This document shows, piece after piece, positions 52,143 to 60,453 of a stretch of DNA of 64,000 nt; position 1 is the stretch's first letter, and each line of letters begins with the position of its first letter. The position numbers were made by a program, and so were the translations under genes. Below the pieces are notes generated by a model, which searched no databases, was not told the origin of the DNA, and was given only the letters and a program-made list of their open reading frames with translations. Origin of the DNA: Bacilli bacterium (GTDB lineage: Bacteria; Bacillota; Bacilli; RF39; UBA660); NCBI GenBank assembly GCA_017525855.1, contig JAFXSE010000118.1, forward strand, positions 186,001 through 250,000, given 5' to 3'.

Positions 52143-52757
52143 TTATTTAAAAACTTTTACTTTTAAATCATCTGAAGCAATTATATTACAATCTGGAATT
52201 GATTGTTTATATTTTTCATCAATATAATCTTTTAAAAACGGAAGAATATTATACTTTAATGAATTAAATTCTTGGGCACTTCTTTTTCTATCAGTAGCCA
52301 TTACTTGTATTGGCATTTTTAGTTTATACTTTATATTATCAACACATTCACTAATATAATTAATAGCATCAAATTGTTCCTGTGTTAGTGTATTAGTTTT
52401 TGAAGGTAAATATATTAAAATATAATTTCCTTTAATATTATTAATATACTCAACAACAACTATTTCATTTAAAACACTTTTATGATTCTCATCAAGTTTT
52501 TCATATAATTCTGGACTATACCCGAATCTTAAAAACAAATCTGGATTAAAATCAAATACATCACACAATATACCACCTAATATTTCAAAATTAGAAACAA
52601 AAGGTTTTTGAGGATCATTATAAAACCTAGTTATCATTTGACTTTCTGTGATTATACTAGTAGCACCTACTCCCAAATTATTATTTAAATATCTATATTT
52701 ATCATTAAAAAACTCTTCTAAATCAAACTTATTTATTTTCAAAATACTCATCTCCAT
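52143..52757 (-). CDS. Hypothetical protein, 204 aa
   Basis: Unrecognised. MSILKINKFDLEEFFNDKYR, then ITRFYNDPQKPFVSNFEILG, YIPLPSKTNTLTQ-like sequence (ILIYLPSKTNTLTQEQF) and VDNIKYKLKMPIQVMATDRK. It may have an early Met at residue 3. The upstream spacing after oapA is three bases, so it is coupled to it. No domain is recognised, but linkage to oapA makes it a candidate partner of the OLE complex. Confidence 0.55.
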   Translation of the reverse strand: MEMSILKINKFDLEEFFNDKYRYLNNNLGVGATSIITESQMITRFYNDPQKPFVSNFEILGGILCDVFDFNPDLFLRFGYSPELYEKLDENHKSVLNEIVVVEYINNIKGNYILIYLPSKTNTLTQEQFDAINYISECVDNIKYKLKMPIQVMATDRKRSAQEFNSLKYNILPFLKDYIDEKYKQSIPDCNIIASDDLKVKVFK

Positions 52758-52760
52758 TAA

Positions 52761-53300
52761 TTATTTAATTCCAAATGTTGATATAATTATACCTACACTA
52801 TGTACTATTTTAGTACTCTTTTTTATAGCAAACTCTTTTCCTATTGCCTTACCACCAATTGTAAGCATAGAAATTATAGCAGTAACTAATGCACCGACAA
52901 ATAGACTATTTAATTTAAACTTTAAAATTAAAATAGCTGCAATACTAACACCAGAAGATCCAGAGGCAACACCACAAACATCACCTACTACATCGCAACA
53001 AATAGAGGAAACTCTACTTGCATTATTAACGAGTTTAACAGCAACACTTGCTCCACTAACTTTTTTAGAAGCCATACTATTAAACACATGAATATTTGCC
53101 GCCGTAGTAGCAACTCCAATAATATCAAAAACTATTCCTAAAATTATAAATATAAGAGTTATTATAATTGAAATAACAAGCCCTACATTTGATAAAATAA
53201 TCTCACCAAAAAAGCCCATAATAACAGAGATAATAAATGCTAAAGCAGTTACTATGACAATCCATTCAACATTACTTTTTTTTCTTTTTTTACTTTTCAT
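52761..53300 (-). CDS. oapA: OLE RNA-associated membrane protein OapA
   Basis: 179 residues from ATG 53300 (GAGGAG upstream). Four membrane segments; conserved core LGIVFDIIGVATTAANIHVF, NSMASKKVSGASVAVKLVNN, CCDVVGDVCGVASGSSGVSI and MLTIGGKAIGKEFAIKKST. From memory of the family, this matches OapA, which binds OLE RNA at the membrane. Its position directly after a 570-nt structured RNA, on the same strand, is the diagnostic arrangement. Sometimes annotated as a Mg/Co-transport-related (CorB-like) protein, but it lacks CBS domains. Confidence 0.88.
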   Translation of the reverse strand: MKSKKRKKSNVEWIVIVTALAFIISVIMGFFGEIILSNVGLVISIIITLIFIILGIVFDIIGVATTAANIHVFNSMASKKVSGASVAVKLVNNASRVSSICCDVVGDVCGVASGSSGVSIAAILILKFKLNSLFVGALVTAIISMLTIGGKAIGKEFAIKKSTKIVHSVGIIISTFGIK

Positions 53301-53320
53301 ATTTCTCCTCAAAATAAGAA

Positions 53321-53893
53321 TAATGGCTCTAAATGTGATAAATTCTTAGTCTTAGGTCAAGCAGGCTTTCCCCAATTCTTACATATTCGTTACCAAATAT
53401 GTGGTTCCCCTTTAAAAGAAAAGATATGATGTCACCATTCATATAGCTTGATCACCACTTAGTACCAACTTTAATCTCACATATAGATGCACTCTAGGAA
53501 ATTTCTTCCCCAACTCCTTGTTATTAATCCTTTTTTGCAAGAGTAATTTCATAGTATAGCTATTTTGTTTCTGGCCGGAAAGCAAAACAGCCTTAACCTA
53601 ATTCCAAAGCTCTCACTCAAGACAAGCTACGCTACTCATAACTTTCGCCACGATGTAGGTTTAATCCTAATTCATAATTAGTCAATCAGAAAATTCGTTT
53701 AGGCTAACCACAATATTAGGTCTCCGCGAACTATGGGTCACATAACGTATGCCATTACATTTAGCCCATAACCCTCATCTCCAGCATTCACCCCAGTTTG
53801 GGCAACAGAAGCAAACACAAGAGGCTTCATAGATGTGCTCTTTAACGATAGTTTATCCCCGTCCTCATAACAATTGCGTTGACTAGAATAATG
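53321..53893 (-). ncRNA. OLE RNA (ornate, large, extremophilic)
   Basis: A gene-free 570-nt stretch with clearly raised GC and no ORF. Transcribed on the minus strand it contains stable helices, e.g. 53381-53402 (ACATATT / AATATGT with an eight-base loop), CCCA-GTT-TGGG near 53796 and CTAATT/AATTAG near 53670, with purine-rich blocks such as GGGGAAAGCC and AAGGGGAACC. Length, position between rluB and a downstream OapA-type gene, and multi-helix content fit OLE RNA of anaerobic and extremophilic Firmicutes. No tmRNA or RNase P signature is present. Ends are approximate. Confidence 0.8.
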
Positions 53894-53903
53894 TGCCATT
53901 ATT

Positions 53904-54611
53904 TTATTTTAAACTGTATAGTTTTTGCACTTCTTTAGGATTAAGTTTACGATATTGTCCACTCTTTAAATCCATTACATTTAAAAAGGCAATACTCTCC
54001 CTTTTTAATTTCACAACAGGATGATTAATAAATTCAAATAACTTTTTTACTTCATGATTATGTCCTTCATGAAGTACTACAGTTAAATATGTAAAATTAG
54101 AATTTATATCATATTTTCTAAATTTAACTTTATCTGGCTTTAAAAACTCATTCTCTAATCTTATACCTTTTTCTAAAATATGTATTTCATCACCCATAAC
54201 TTTCCCTTCTACTTTTACATAGTAAGACTTTTCAATATTGTTTTTTGGATGAGTTAAAATATTAGCAAGTTCTCCATCATTTGTTAAAATTAGTGCCCCT
54301 GTTGTATCATAGTCAAGTCTTCCAACAGGATAAATCCTCTTATCAGTGTCTATCAAGTCAACTACTGTTTTTCTACCTTTATCATCATTGGATGCTGATA
54401 TAATACCACGTGGCTTATTAATAAGAAAATATACTTTATCTTCTTTTCTAATTAATTTAGAATCAACACTAACACTATCACTACTATCTACCTTCATGCC
54501 TAACGTAGCTAATTCATTATTAACTTTTACACGTCCCTGTTTTATTAATTCTTCAGCTTTTCGCCTAGAACAAACTCCAGCCTCAGCCATCACTTTTTGC
54601 AAGCGTTCCAT
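53904..54611 (-). CDS. rluB: RluB/RsuA-family rRNA pseudouridine synthase
   Basis: 235 residues from ATG 54611 (AGGTGAT upstream). S4 domain (ERLQKVMAEAGVCSRRKAEE, LIKQGRVKVN), then the synthase core with catalytic Asp in GRLDYDTTGALILTNDGELA. Makes a pseudouridine in 23S rRNA (U2605 for RluB). Terminates shortly before the OLE RNA, so one promoter may serve both. Confidence 0.9.
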   Translation of the reverse strand: MERLQKVMAEAGVCSRRKAEELIKQGRVKVNNELATLGMKVDSSDSVSVDSKLIRKEDKVYFLINKPRGIISASNDDKGRKTVVDLIDTDKRIYPVGRLDYDTTGALILTNDGELANILTHPKNNIEKSYYVKVEGKVMGDEIHILEKGIRLENEFLKPDKVKFRKYDINSNFTYLTVVLHEGHNHEVKKLFEFINHPVVKLKRESIAFLNVMDLKSGQYRKLNPKEVQKLYSLK

Positions 54612-54781
54612 AAAATCACCTAGAGTCATTATACATTATTTTAAACAAAAAAGAAATATATTGAAAAATAATATTGATTGATATAATAAGAAAACATTAA
54701 GAGTTTGACCAACATATATACTTAAAAATAATAAAGACATATACAAAAGCGACTGAAAAAATGTAAAGTAATGTTATTAAA

Positions 54782-54811
54782 TTGTTCATAAAAGCAATTT
54801 TCTGATAAAAT
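54782..54811 (+). promoter_or_regulatory. Likely pta promoter
   Basis: TTGTTC, 18-base spacer, TAAAAT, 17 bases before the pta ATG. The 217-base region between rluB and pta is otherwise plain A/T sequence. Confidence 0.45.
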
Positions 54812-54828
54812 GAAAGTGAGGTGTCTAT

Positions 54829-55830
54829 ATGGAAATAATTGAAAGAATAAAAGAAAGAGCAAAAGAAAACATAAAGACCATTGTCTTACCAGAAGCAGAT
54901 GATATAAGAGTATTAAAAGCAGCTAGAACAGTAACAAACGAAGGCTTTGCCAAAATTATACTTGTTGGAGAAAAAGAAAAAGTTGAAAAACTAGCTAAAG
55001 AGAACAATATTGATATAAACGACATTTTTTTAATTGATCCCAAAACATATGACAAAACAAGCTTGTTGATAAATGAGTTCTATAATTTACGAAAAGAAAA
55101 AGGTATTACTGAAGAACAAGCAAAAAATATAATTACTAATAATTACTTATACTTTGGATGTATGTTAGTAAAACTCGGATTTGCTGATGGTCAAGTAAGT
55201 GGAGCTAAAAATAGTTCAGCTGATACATTACGCCCAGCACTTCAAATTATAAAAACTAGTACTAATACAAAAGTAGCTTCATGCTTTTTCTTGATGAGTC
55301 TAAAAGATACTAACTTTGGATCAAATGGAACTTTTATTTATTCTGACTGTGGTATGATTCAAAATCCTACTAGTCAAGAATTAGTAGAAATTGCTAAAAG
55401 TTCAGCAGATACTTTTAAACTATTAGTTGAAGATACACCTAATATTGCATTCTTATCACATTCAACACTAGGAACAAGTAAATGTGATGATGTTTACAAA
55501 GTACAAGAAGCTGTAAAAACTTTCAAAGAAAATTATAAACAATATAATGCCGATGGTGAAATGCAATTTGATTGTGCTATAATACCTGAAGTTGCCAAAA
55601 TAAAAGCTCCAAATTCAAAAGTAGCAGGTCATGCCAATGTATTAATCTTTCCAAATTTAGACTCAGGCAATATTGGATATAAGATTACAGAACGCCTAGC
55701 CCATGCTAAAGCTTATGGGCCAATTACACAAGGATTAAAAAAACCAGTTAATGACCTATCCCGTGGCTGTAATGAAAATGATATAGTAGGCGTAATTGCA
55801 ATTACTGCACTACAAGCAAATAATAATTAA
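54829..55830 (+). CDS. pta: Phosphate acetyltransferase
   Basis: Interconverts acetyl-CoA and acetyl phosphate. 333 residues: MEIIERIKERAKENIKTIVL, PEADDIRVLKAA, FGCMLVKLGFADGQVSGAKN, SADTLRPALQIIKTS, IPEVAKIKAPNSKVAGHANV and GPITQGLKKPVNDLSRGC. Single-domain form (no DRTGG). With phosphoketolase at 60.4 kb it suggests acetyl-phosphate metabolism. Its usual partner ackA is not in the window. Confidence 0.96.
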   Translation: MEIIERIKERAKENIKTIVLPEADDIRVLKAARTVTNEGFAKIILVGEKEKVEKLAKENNIDINDIFLIDPKTYDKTSLLINEFYNLRKEKGITEEQAKNIITNNYLYFGCMLVKLGFADGQVSGAKNSSADTLRPALQIIKTSTNTKVASCFFLMSLKDTNFGSNGTFIYSDCGMIQNPTSQELVEIAKSSADTFKLLVEDTPNIAFLSHSTLGTSKCDDVYKVQEAVKTFKENYKQYNADGEMQFDCAIIPEVAKIKAPNSKVAGHANVLIFPNLDSGNIGYKITERLAHAKAYGPITQGLKKPVNDLSRGCNENDIVGVIAITALQANNN

Positions 55831-55833
55831 AAG

Positions 55834-55882
55834 AAAAAATGTATTTAATTAAACAAAACCAATTTAATTATTTACATTTTTT
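55834..55882. terminator. Terminator of pta, shared with the GGDEF gene
   Basis: Long hairpin with outer arms AAAAAATGTA / TACATTTTTT and an imperfect inner stem, ending in T's on the plus strand and near the GGDEF stop on the minus strand. Confidence 0.7.
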
Positions 55883-56498
55883 TATTAACATAAATTTTAT
55901 TTTTTAGTCTTAGAACTTTATTTTTATTTGTATATTTAGTAACCATATTTCTACCATTCTTTTTAGATTCATATAATGCTTTATCAGCTTTTTTTATAAG
56001 CTCATCTATATTTTCAAAATTAGAATTAATAACAAATCCAACACTAATTGTTACATTATATCCATTATCAGGTAATAATTTCATTTCGCATAATTGTTGC
56101 CTAATAGTCTCTATTCTATTGCAAATCACAGATTCTGGACAACTTACAAAAGCAATAAAAAATTCATCTCCACCAAATCTGCAAACGTAGTCTTTTGCTC
56201 TTGTATTTTTTTTAATAACCTGTGTAACAGCCTTTATTACCATATCACCAGTATCATGACCGTAATTATCATTTACTTGCTTAAAATCATCTATATCACA
56301 CATAACAACAGCACTACATTCCCTAATTCTTTTTAATATTCTTCTATTATTTAAACCAGTTAATGTATCTATATTAGCAATTTCAGATAAATAATTTCGC
56401 TCTTCAATTAACTTTTTTATTAATAGGACTAATTCCTTATCATCTATATTTTCTAACTTTTTTAATAATCTTTTAATATATAAATCGCTTTCTCTCAT
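55872..56498 (-). CDS. Diguanylate cyclase-like GGDEF protein
   Basis: 208 residues from the second of two adjacent ATGs (56498), five bases after GGAGG. A helical N-terminal segment (YIKRLLKKLENIDDKELVLL) precedes the GGDEF domain: NIDTLTGLNNRRILKRI, VVMCDIDDFKQVNDNYGHDT, and the active motif RFGGDEFFIAF. The motif is intact. No membrane or PAS domain, so cytoplasmic, probably coiled-coil dimer. Rare in spore formers of this AT-rich kind; effectors not in the window. Confidence 0.88.
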   Translation of the reverse strand: MRESDLYIKRLLKKLENIDDKELVLLIKKLIEERNYLSEIANIDTLTGLNNRRILKRIRECSAVVMCDIDDFKQVNDNYGHDTGDMVIKAVTQVIKKNTRAKDYVCRFGGDEFFIAFVSCPESVICNRIETIRQQLCEMKLLPDNGYNVTISVGFVINSNFENIDELIKKADKALYESKKNGRNMVTKYTNKNKVLRLKNKIYVNKKM

Positions 56499-56510
56499 CA
56501 TATCCTCCTC

Positions 56511-56538
56511 GTTGTAATAATACCGTTGTAATAATACC
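56511..56538. repeat. Two tandem copies of a 14-bp unit
   Basis: GTTGTAATAATACC repeated twice exactly, directly upstream of the GGDEF gene SD. Possible operator or slippage product. Confidence 0.7.
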
Positions 56539-56600
56539 ATTATATATTAAAGTAATACAACAAATAATTATAACACAAAAAATTATAAATCAAAAACAAA

Positions 56601-56625
56601 AAAAATAGAGAATCACTCTATTTTT
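56601..56625 (-). terminator. Terminator of hsp20
   Basis: Perfect 10-bp stem AAAAATAGAG / CTCTATTTTT followed by a T-run on the minus strand. Confidence 0.85.
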
Positions 56626-56650
56626 ATAATATTCAATTAATAACAAAATG

Positions 56651-57031
56651 CTATTGAATTTCAATATGTTTCTTTGCTTCAATTTCATGTTTCTTAGGAA
56701 CAACAATAGTAAGTGTACCATCTTCAAATTTAGCACTTATCTCTTCTTCTTCAATATCTCCTAAATAAAAACTTCTAGAATACTCATTATATATTCTTTC
56801 ACGACGAATATAATTACGATCATCATCCTCATTTGTTTTTTCTTCTTTAGAAGCTTTAATTAATAAGTTACCTTTCTCACATTCAATTTTAATTTCATTT
56901 TTATTAAAGCCAGGTAAATCCATTTCAACGAAATATTTATTATCCTTTTCATAAATATCACATTTCATCTTATTATCTCCATCTAAGAAACTACTAATTG
57001 AATCATCAAAATATAATTTTGGTATTAACAT
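56651..57031 (-). CDS. Small heat shock protein Hsp20
   Basis: 126 residues with the alpha-crystallin domain: KCDIYEKDNKYFVEMDLPGF, EIKIECEKGNLLIKASKEEK, YNEYSRSFYLGDIEEEEISA and the I/VXV-type end KFEDGTLTIVVPKK. Chaperone holding unfolded proteins. The promoter overlaps a CIRCE element, so HrcA-regulated. Confidence 0.95.
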   Translation of the reverse strand: MLIPKLYFDDSISSFLDGDNKMKCDIYEKDNKYFVEMDLPGFNKNEIKIECEKGNLLIKASKEEKTNEDDDRNYIRRERIYNEYSRSFYLGDIEEEEISAKFEDGTLTIVVPKKHEIEAKKHIEIQ

Positions 57032-57055
57032 AATATCATCTTCCTTTCATTTATA

Positions 57056-57084
57056 GTTATACCACTATTTTTAGCACTTGTCAA
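57056..57084 (-). promoter_or_regulatory. Sigma-A promoter of hsp20
   Basis: TTGACA, 17-base spacer, TATAAC on the minus strand; the -35 lies inside the CIRCE element. Confidence 0.85.
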
Positions 57085-57097
57085 TAGTGAGTGCTAA
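57071..57097. promoter_or_regulatory. CIRCE element (HrcA operator)
   Basis: TTAGCACTT-N9-GAGTGCTAA, one mismatch from the consensus inverted repeat (TTAGCACTC-N9-GAGTGCTAA). HrcA-type repressors bind it; here it controls hsp20, unusually instead of groES or hrcA. Confidence 0.9.
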
Positions 57098-57145
57098 TTT
57101 TTTTAATTATACTATTAATAATATATCCATAACTATATTATTTAT

Positions 57146-57174
57146 TCATATTTAATAATAATTAGGCATTTACC
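57146..57174 (+). promoter_or_regulatory. Possible sigma-E promoter of the cotJ operon
   Basis: TCATATT, 14-base spacer, CATTTACC, partly matching the sigma-E pattern (-35 KMATATT, -10 CATACAHT). cotJ is sigma-E-dependent in B. subtilis. The -10 match is weak. Confidence 0.4.
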
Positions 57175-57220
57175 TATACTAATTAAAACAAAAAGAATAA
57201 GTTAATATGAAGGAGGAAGT

Positions 57221-57733
57221 ATGTATAATTACAATGAATTTGTAAATAATTATAGGTTAAACAATGATATGAATTCTAATATGTTTGACTTTAATAATTT
57301 CTATAACGAAAAAGAAATATATAACATGAATTCTACATTTGATAATATGAATATGAATATGAACATGAATACAAATGTAAACCTATTTAACCCAGAAGAA
57401 GGATATGAAAAAGGTAATTTATTTAAAAATTTGTATTCACAATATAAAAACTATAATCAAAAAAAGTTACAAGCAAAAGATGAAAAAACAAGATTATGGT
57501 TAGATATGAGTAAAAATCTTTTTGCCCAACATGAACTTAATTTATATCTTGATATAAATCCTAATGATGAGTCAATGATAGCATTATTTAATGATTATAG
57601 AAATAAAGCTAATCAACTAAAGGAACAATATGAAAAATCATTTGGTCCTATATGTATAACTAGTGATGTATTAAATAATTCACCGTTTTTATGGGAAGAA
57701 ATGGCATGGCCATGGGAAGGAGATAAAAATTAA
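57221..57733 (+). CDS. cotJB: Spore coat CotJA-CotJB fusion protein
   Basis: 170 residues. N-terminus Asn/Met-rich with an (MN)x repeat (NMNMNMNMNT), then a CotJA-like motif NLFNPEEGYEKGNLFKNLY, and from about residue 80 the CotJB domain: AQHELNLYLDINPNDESMIA, LFNDYRNKANQLKEQYEKSF and the ending NSPFLWEEMAWPWE. CotJA and CotJB are normally separate genes. SD AGGAGGAAG. TAATG overlap with cotJC. Confidence 0.82.
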   Translation: MYNYNEFVNNYRLNNDMNSNMFDFNNFYNEKEIYNMNSTFDNMNMNMNMNTNVNLFNPEEGYEKGNLFKNLYSQYKNYNQKKLQAKDEKTRLWLDMSKNLFAQHELNLYLDINPNDESMIALFNDYRNKANQLKEQYEKSFGPICITSDVLNNSPFLWEEMAWPWEGDKN

Positions 57734-58311
57734 TGTGGGCATATGAAAAAAGATTACAATACCCTGTAAATATAAAAAAGAAAGACTTAAGAATGGCCAA
57801 ATATTTAGTTACACAATATGGTGGCTCAAACGGAGAGCTTGCAGCTGCTCTTAGATATTTAAACCAAAGATATACAATGCCTGATAATAAAGGAAAAGCA
57901 CTTCTAACAGATATTGGAACAGAAGAATTAGCACACATTGAAATAATTTCAACAATGATTTATCAACTTACAAAAGACGCCACTATAGAAGAATTAAAAG
58001 ATGCAGGTCTAGACACACACTATACAGAACACAACAAAGCACTATATCCAACAGACTCTAATGGAGTACCATTTACAGTAACATATTTTGCAGCAACAGG
58101 AGACCCTTTAGCAGATTTATCAGAAGATATGGCAGCAGAACAAAAAGCAAGGGCTGTATATGAAAACTTAATAGATTTAACAACTGATGAAGATGTCTTG
58201 GCACCACTTTTATGGTTAAGACAAAGAGAAATAGTTCACTACAATCGCTTTAAAGAATTATTTGATTACTATGACAAAATGTTAAACAATAAAGAAAATA
58301 AAGTAAGATAA
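57733..58311 (+). CDS. cotJC: Spore coat protein CotJC (manganese catalase-like)
   Basis: 192 residues, MWAYEKRLQYPVNIKKKDLR and an Mn-catalase-type four-helix bundle: LVTQYGGSNGELAAALRYLN, TDIGTEELAHIEIISTMIYQ and EQKARAVYENL, LRQREIVHYNRF. The E-E-x-x-H clusters can bind two Mn. Coat-associated, peroxide-detoxifying in the family. Coupled to cotJA/B by a TAATG overlap; SD GGAGATAA inside the previous gene. Confidence 0.93.
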   Translation: MWAYEKRLQYPVNIKKKDLRMAKYLVTQYGGSNGELAAALRYLNQRYTMPDNKGKALLTDIGTEELAHIEIISTMIYQLTKDATIEELKDAGLDTHYTEHNKALYPTDSNGVPFTVTYFAATGDPLADLSEDMAAEQKARAVYENLIDLTTDEDVLAPLLWLRQREIVHYNRFKELFDYYDKMLNNKENKVR

Positions 58312-58333
58312 ATTAAACTTATCTTACTTTTTA
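58301..58333 (+). terminator. Terminator of the cotJ operon
   Basis: AAGTAAGATAA-ATTAAAC-TTATCTTACTT then T's. Confidence 0.85.
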
Positions 58334-58343
58334 GTTACAAAAA

Positions 58344-58366
58344 ACACCATACAAAATGTATGGTGT
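58344..58366 (-). terminator. Terminator of the zinc-ribbon YIP1 gene
   Basis: ACACCATAC-AAAAT-GTATGGTGT then T's on the minus strand. Confidence 0.85.
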
Positions 58367-58381
58367 AAATTTAAATATTAA

Positions 58382-59140
58382 TTAAGAAAATAATTTTGGT
58401 AAAACATAAAGTAATACAAATAATGCCACTGAAAGTGATGCAAATAATGAATATACCATTTTATCTTTCTTAACCTTTAATGCTTCCATAGCACCTGCTG
58501 TAAGATTTATAGCACTAAATACTAATCCAAGTATAAATACAATTATACCTAAAGTAACTTTAATTTTAAAAGCAATAGATCCAAGTATAAATGCACAAGA
58601 CATAAATACACTAGATAAACCTACAACTGTAAGAATCTTCTTAAAGTTTGTATCTTCTTTAAATACTACTTTAGTCATTAGAAGTAACATTGCAGATAGA
58701 ACTACAAGGTAAATTGCTACATATATAAATATTGTAATAAATACATCTCCAAATGAAACATTTAACATATTAGCAGCTCCAGCTACACCTAAAGCACTTG
58801 TTGCACTACCACCACCAAACATAGTAGCAAGTCCTCCAGCTGCACCCAATAAACTAGTTACTGCACTCATTATAGTATCACATAATACATACATAAATAT
58901 TCCAGATGCTACTGCACAAACTCCTAAAAGTACTAGTGCAAGTATAAAATTAGATTCAGTTGAAAATTCTTTAATAGTAGTTACAGGTTTTGTAAAAGAA
59001 CCTTTTAGAACTTCTCCAAAATCACTGAATGCTCCACCATTAGAGCTAGTAGAAGTTGATTTAACTTCTTCATTTTTAGAACAATCACATTTTTGTCCTT
59101 CTTTTAATTCTTTTCCACATTTTGTACAAAACTTTGCCAT
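58382..59140 (-). CDS. Zinc-ribbon YIP1-like membrane protein
   Basis: 252 residues. N-terminal zinc ribbon MAKFCTKCGKELKEGQKCDC, polar Ser/Thr linker, then five to six membrane segments (FILALVLLGVCAVASGIFMY, VAIYLVVLSAMLLLMTKVVF, GIIVFILGLVFSAINLTAGA). YIP1-like domain. Role unknown. Follows the TcaA-like gene by 17 bases on the same strand. Confidence 0.75.
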   Translation of the reverse strand: MAKFCTKCGKELKEGQKCDCSKNEEVKSTSTSSNGGAFSDFGEVLKGSFTKPVTTIKEFSTESNFILALVLLGVCAVASGIFMYVLCDTIMSAVTSLLGAAGGLATMFGGGSATSALGVAGAANMLNVSFGDVFITIFIYVAIYLVVLSAMLLLMTKVVFKEDTNFKKILTVVGLSSVFMSCAFILGSIAFKIKVTLGIIVFILGLVFSAINLTAGAMEALKVKKDKMVYSLFASLSVALFVLLYVLPKLFS

Positions 59141-59157
59141 TTTAAACTCCTCCTATT

Positions 59158-60393
59158 TTAATATATTGAAAAATATGTTGGTAAAGAGCTTACCTCTTTT
59201 AATTTATATTCTTTTCCACTCATATCATATGTTAAATAAACATAATCATAAGTTTCTTTATCCTTTGTAGCTTCAGTATCACCAGATTTATAAACTACAC
59301 TATAATTATATGTAATTTTTAATCCTAATCTAACAGCATTATCACTAGTACTTGATAATGAAGAATATTCAGCCTTAGTAATTTCAAATTTTGTAAGTTT
59401 TCTACTAGATGATGTAATAGATGATAAATAACTACTATAAGACTTAGATAAATCAGAATCAAAATTCTTATTATTTAATTTACTAAACTCAGTATTAGAA
59501 AGAACACCTTCATAAATATCTTTTAGATCTTTTTTAGATTGTTCAACCATTTGCTTTTTCAATGATTCAGAAATATTACTGCTTGAAAGTCTTGCTGTAT
59601 AAGTCTTGTAATATTCGCTAGGTGTATAAGTATCTTCAATTACAATTCCACTCTTTAAAGTAGTTTTAATTACTGCTTTTGATGAGAAAACTTGTGGTAA
59701 TACATATACATCATAAGTATCAGATGTTTTCTCTTTACTAAGATAACTCTTACTAACATCAACACCACTAAAGGTAACTTTAGAACCAGTTGGTACCTTT
59801 ATTTCAAAATCTTTAACTAAAGAACTTTCAGTTTGAACATCAGCAAGTACCCATTTGTCAAATATTAGATAAGCTTTCTTATCAGATTTCTTTAATTTAA
59901 CATCTATTTCTTTAGCACTACTTGATCCCTCTGAAGTATAACTAACTTTAACTGTTCCAGTTAATTTACCAACATCATAAGTAACAGCTCCAACTGTATA
60001 ATTTACAATCTTAGTTTTATCATTTTCTTTTGCTAAATTTACAAATACATCTTTTGAAACAAAAGTAGTATCTCCAGTTTTAACATCAACCATATAATCA
60101 TATAGCTTAGCATAATCTTTCTTAACCATTGCATCCATATAGTCCTTAACTATATTTTCAGGTTTAGTTATTGATGAACCGATAGCATATAATGCAATTA
60201 AAGCAACTGCACATAAAGCTACAAGCCCAATTATTAATTTCTTTTGTTTTGGCATTGGTTGCTTATCCTTATTTTTTTGAACAGACTTTTTAGCACTTTT
60301 ACTTTCAGTCTCTTCAACTTCTAATTTGGCACCACATTTTTCACAAAATTGAGCGCCTTTTTCATTTTTTGTTCCACACTCACTACAGAACAT
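59158..60393 (-). CDS. Zinc-ribbon, single-TM protein with TcaA-like extracytoplasmic domain
   Basis: 411 residues. N-terminal zinc ribbon CSECGTKNEKGAQFCEKCGA, basic linker, one membrane helix (LIIGLVALCAVALIALYAIG, about 53-72), then an extracytoplasmic region with ENIVKDYMDAMVKKDYAKLY (DUF4878-like), SKVTFSGVDVSKSYL (TcaA second-domain style) and a C-terminal DUF-type beta fold. Resembles TcaA/YvbJ stress-sensing proteins of cell-wall response. Function not shown here. Confidence 0.75.
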   Translation of the reverse strand: MFCSECGTKNEKGAQFCEKCGAKLEVEETESKSAKKSVQKNKDKQPMPKQKKLIIGLVALCAVALIALYAIGSSITKPENIVKDYMDAMVKKDYAKLYDYMVDVKTGDTTFVSKDVFVNLAKENDKTKIVNYTVGAVTYDVGKLTGTVKVSYTSEGSSSAKEIDVKLKKSDKKAYLIFDKWVLADVQTESSLVKDFEIKVPTGSKVTFSGVDVSKSYLSKEKTSDTYDVYVLPQVFSSKAVIKTTLKSGIVIEDTYTPSEYYKTYTARLSSSNISESLKKQMVEQSKKDLKDIYEGVLSNTEFSKLNNKNFDSDLSKSYSSYLSSITSSSRKLTKFEITKAEYSSLSSTSDNAVRLGLKITYNYSVVYKSGDTEATKDKETYDYVYLTYDMSGKEYKLKEVSSLPTYFSIY

Positions 60394-60453
60394 TTTATCA
60401 CTCCTTTATGTTATAAATTATAACTCAACAAATTCTTTTTGTAAATGAGTATA

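Noticed and set aside
53321..53893. tmRNA or RNase P RNA
   Set aside because: No tmRNA tag reading frame or tRNA-like ends, and no RNase P conserved P4 pieces; size and the flanking OapA gene fit OLE better.
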